The translations under genes and the position numbers were made by a program. The notes below the pieces were generated by a model. It made no database searches and was not told the DNA's origin. It saw nothing but the letters and a program-made list of their open reading frames with translations. Shown here in pieces: positions 60,567 through 64,000 of a stretch of DNA of 64,000 nucleotides; position 1 is the stretch's first letter, and the number at the start of each line of letters is the position of its first letter. Source of the DNA: Garcia nutans (Eukaryota > Streptophyta > Magnoliopsida > Malpighiales > Euphorbiaceae); assembly GCA_947685225.1 (NCBI GenBank), contig CANTUV010000051.1, forward strand, positions 1,178,001 to 1,242,000. The letters run 5' to 3'.

Positions 60567-63300
60567 ATTTAATCTAGGAGGAAAAGAATTATGTTAACAT
60601 ACGTATGAATAAATTAGATTATCAAGGAAAATAGACTCATCAAGTAACTACCTAATTTCGTTGGTACATCTATCAAACTCTTTTAAAATGTTGTATTCCT
60701 TATACCTAATATTCTCATAGAAGCGTGTTATGAAATGGTGTTCAAATACCACCTCTGGTTTGGTTTGATAGGGCAGGGTGCGACGGTCCTAAGGTCCTAG
60801 TCAGCTTAAAGCAACCAGATACCACGAAGAACCTTTCATAGATTATACTCAGATTATTTAATATTATTATAAAAACATATGTTTAATAGTACAAACTCAT
60901 TTGTATTTAAAGTTTTACAAACATAAATACTTTTACATATATATCATTGTACCAACGGAGAGCTACAAAGCAAAATATTTTATAAACTTTATTTATTATT
61001 ATATAATCTACTTATAGTGCTAATATGAAAAAAAAATGGTGACGAGAGGTGAGTCGTCAACTTAGTAAATTATAACCTAACATGCAGCTAGGTGGGATAA
61101 TCAATAAAATCACTTAAACAGAGGTACAAGTAAAGTGAGTGAAACATATCCGAATTAATCAAGTATCAATAAATACTACATATTTAGATAATGATCTAAT
61201 AATAGTTATATGCAAAAACATATTGTGACATTCAAAACAGAGAAGCCATTAGTTGTATATTAGGGCGGTAACTTTTTCTTTTTTGTGCATAACAGAATAC
61301 TAGTGTATACTATCCAATGATTTAACCCCCACTAGAGTTGGACTATGTCACAATAATAGAAGTTAAACAATATGCTTATCAAGCAGTCTCGTTAGAATAA
61401 TTAGAAAATTTAACAATCAAGGTTCTCAAATCAACAAAAATTTTTAGAGTCAATAATAATAGCACAACAATAAATGATTATTCCAAAATAACTATTTGAA
61501 CAAATTAACTAATTAGAAACAAAGGCTCTTCAATCCAAAAAAAAATAGAAATTAGAATAAAAATAAAAATAAGATATTACTTAACCAGAGTTAGGCGGTA
61601 CAATTCATAACAAAAATAGGTCAAATATTATATTAGATTATTACTCACCTATAGCCTCTTGAGATGCTTTTTCTTTTAAGCTAAAAAATTCTTCTATTTC
61701 CCTTCTTTCCACATTAAATATTATTTATTAATAGTTTATTTTGTTTTAAATCCTATTATTTGCACGTGTTGTATGTAGTATATATTTCCATGCAAAATTC
61801 ATTAGTTACATTTTAGTTTACTATTAATATTTTGTATGTAGCATAATTCCTTGCATTCTTTTTATTCACAGTATATTTGGTCACAATTATCAAATCTTAA
61901 AATTAATTATTACTTTATTTTTATTTGTTTCTTTGGACTCAACGTACATATATATATATATATATATATTTGTAGGAGCCTAATGTTAAATTATCATCAT
62001 GAGCTATTAAGCAAATTATGCTCCATGTATGACTTTATTTCCATTTATTATAATTATCTTTATGCTCAAATTTTCTTTTTAATCACAACTTAGTAAATTT
62101 CAAAATTCAAATGAAAAATTCTGCTTAAATTAATCATTATATACAAATACATATATGTTGTAATTTTTATATCATAACATCAATATTCCTACTTTAAATC
62201 AAGAATTTTAATATTTCTAACAATTTAATCAGAATATCATAACTCTCTTTTTTTTATTAATATATATATATATATATAAGCAAACACTTACGATTTTAAT
62301 CATAAAATTCCATTCTTTTGATATTTGATTTATAACACGAAAATAATTTAATAAAAATGCATACCTTCCTTTGATCTTCAAGGTTGCACCAATTATAGCT
62401 TCAGTTGGCTATCAATTCCTTTTGAAAGTTATGTGCTTAGGATTTTTTCTTTTTTCAGAATATATATAGTGGCTGTTGTGTTGGTAAAAGATGAAAAGAA
62501 ATGCAAGATGCATGTCTTCTATATATTCATTTTCTTTCTTTAAAACGTTAAAGACAACAATTCCATTTTGAATTTTTTTTATAACAGTGATTATCATCTA
62601 TTATATTCTATTAGCATTTCACCATCTTTTTTTTTTTTGAGTTAAAATCCTACACGTTGCATGATTTAAAATAGAACTAACACTTATTAATTAAATTTTA
62701 TGTAATAAATTATGTATTTTCTAATTCATTTACTCGTGTATATTAATATATCAAATTTGCATTCTTCCATTTAGTTTTATTATTATTATAATAATAATTG
62801 TCATCATTATACTTATAGGTTTAGGCAATTATTAAATTTTCTTAGCTCTGCATTATTATTATCTTATATTTGATTAAAATCGTACACGTTGCAATATTTT
62901 TTTTAAACAAATCAACGCCTTTTTTTTTTGTTGTCAGCATGTATACTTTGCCACTTCTATAATTTAACAAATGGTTTACGCGTGTCTTATATTAATTATG
63001 GAGACATGCATTTATGCATTTCATAAGATGACCTTGTACTATATACATGTTAACATGTTTTGGGCCAAATGTTGGACTCATTTTATCGTTCAACTTTTAG
63101 ATGATGATCCAATATATTAATCAACCTGTATGATTTGTAATTCTATAAATAATAAATTCTAATATTTTCAATCTAATATTATTAATTATCAAATAGAAAT
63201 AAATTTTAAAATTCTTAATATATCTATTATCATATGAAGTTTTATTTATCATATTTTATTCTTTTTATTTTATAATTCAATTATTAGTTTAATGTGCTTT
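60567..63300. other. AT-rich DNA with no recognised gene; probably includes gypsy leader/LTR remnants
   Basis: Upstream of the minus-strand gag. A PBS-like GGTGGTATTTGAAC (minus strand, near 60736-60750) and a GTGCGACGG motif near 60778 suggest the leader and LTR of the Tekay-like element lie here, but I could not set borders. (TA)n runs occur at 61945-61969 and 62260-62278. Nothing else supported. Confidence 0.4.
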
Positions 63301-63655
63301 TAAAAATTATTACTTTGAGTTTTTTTGGTGTTACACTATGATAGAAGTAAGATAAATTTTATTAACATGTAAACATATTGATGGAAGTAAGATAAATAAA
63401 TTAATTATAGATGATCAGTGGTGAGATAATAAAATTAGAGTTGAGGTTGAATGAATAAAATATTATGAGTATTTTCCCATTGCAGGTTATATTTTATTTG
63501 GATAAGATGTTAGTAATGTCTAATTGTAGAGGAGATTTTGCCAAAATTTTTATTGATATTAGCTTTATTGATTATCTAAAATTTGAACGTTTAAGTGTAT
63601 AGACATTGTGTGATATCTCTTAGTAGTTTTAATAGGATTATCCATGGAGTGTTAC
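63301..63655 (+). repeat. Diverged LTR-like end related to the array LTR
   Basis: Scattered matches to the last 350 bp of array LTRs: a TGCCAAAATTTTTATTGATA block against CTGTCAAAATTTTTAATCAA, and an end AGGATTATCCATGGAGTGTTACA split across 63630-63655 resembling the array's GTTGTTACA end. Strongly diverged; low certainty. Confidence 0.3.
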
Positions 63656-64000
63656 ATTTTATGTACACTATATTGGGTACTCATCCAAATATTTATTTTG
63701 TTGTTGGCCTAGTTAGTCGGTATAAATCAAATCCTAAAAAAGAGCATTGAAAAATTGTGAAAAGAATACTAAGATATCTTAAAAGCACTATGGATTATTG
63801 CTTATGTTATGAAGGCTTGGATTTGCGCTTAGTTGGTTATTCAAATGCTGATTAGGGAGGAAACCTTAATCAATGCAAATCTACTTCAGGACTTACCTTC
63901 TTATTTAATAGAGGTGCTATATCTTAAAGCAGTAAGAAGCTTTATTCGCAATGAAAGCTGAATTTATAGCATGTTCAGCTGCTATGCAATAAGTTATTTG
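63656..64000 (+). pseudogene. Copia RT/RNase H fragment, runs off the window
   Basis: The frame from 63661 shows MYTILGTHPNIYFVVGLVSR, VKRILRYLKSTMDYCL, RLVGYSNAD and STSGLTFLFN, the RT C-terminus and RNase H of a plant copia polyprotein. Three stops stand where tryptophan is usual (after KKEH, after NAD and after AIS), and a frameshift lies near 63925. It begins abruptly next to the LTR-like end at 63655. Confidence 0.85.

Noticed and set aside
61945..61969. (TA)n run considered as a replication origin or matrix-attachment site
   Set aside because: Simple dinucleotide repeats are common in AT-rich plant DNA; nothing else supports a function.

Overview
The window is repeat-rich plant nuclear DNA, very AT-rich, with no convincing host gene, tRNA, rRNA or CRISPR array. 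Every coding trace belongs to an LTR retrotransposon (Ty3/gypsy or Ty1/copia) or to genes carried inside one. Plant-specific lineages (Tat with two RNase H domains, Sirevirus-type copia, Tekay/Del-type gypsy) and a plant mobile domain (PMD) gene point to an angiosperm, probably a eudicot, in a pericentromeric or other heterochromatic block. Nearly all reading frames are broken, so I annotate the coding regions as pseudogenes. The host species cannot be told from the sequence.

Left third (1-23560), Tat-type gypsy elements on the minus strand. Element 1 runs from a 3' LTR cut by the window start (1-997) through a tandem-repeat 3' UTR, two plus-strand passenger gene remnants (an intron-bearing PMD gene at 2024-4409 and a DUF7745-like domain at about 4879-6014), and then a broken gag-PR-RT-RNaseH-second RNaseH-integrase on the minus strand (6419-12668). 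Its leader abuts LTR 'A' (13797-17730) with the primer-binding site missing. LTR A is interrupted by a solo LTR 'B' (14159-16209) and is also the 3' LTR of element 2 (to about 23560), which has gag but no pol and carries a rearranged 0.66 kb duplication.

Middle (23561-54962), a tandem array of an unusual non-coding plus-strand element: LTR a - internal - LTR b - internal - LTR c. LTRs are about 4.3 kb, while the internals are only about 390 bp and hold just a PBS and a PPT. LTR a is 5'-truncated and contains element 3 (25465-35253), a second gag-only Tat element whose 3' UTR carries two large satellite-like arrays. LTR b contains a 9.4 kb Sirevirus-like copia (38750-48130) with gag, pol, an accessory ORF after pol, several polypurine tracts and a clean TTAAA duplication.

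Right part. LTR c abuts the 3' part of a second, diverged Sirevirus-like copy (54963-57130). This abuts a decayed minus-strand Tekay/Del-like gypsy gag-pol (about 57150-60566). Next comes about 3 kb of AT-rich DNA with no recognisable gene, then a diverged LTR-like end (to about 63655) and a plus-strand copia RT/RNase H fragment that runs off the window.

How the pieces relate: elements 2 and 3 have the same structure (leader, gag, shared non-coding DNA, tandem repeats, no pol), so they look like a non-autonomous lineage that would have needed pol proteins from an element-1-like relative. The mini-internal array likewise needs a partner in trans. Many in-frame stops sit where tryptophan or glutamine codons are expected, consistent with deamination of methylated cytosine in silenced DNA.
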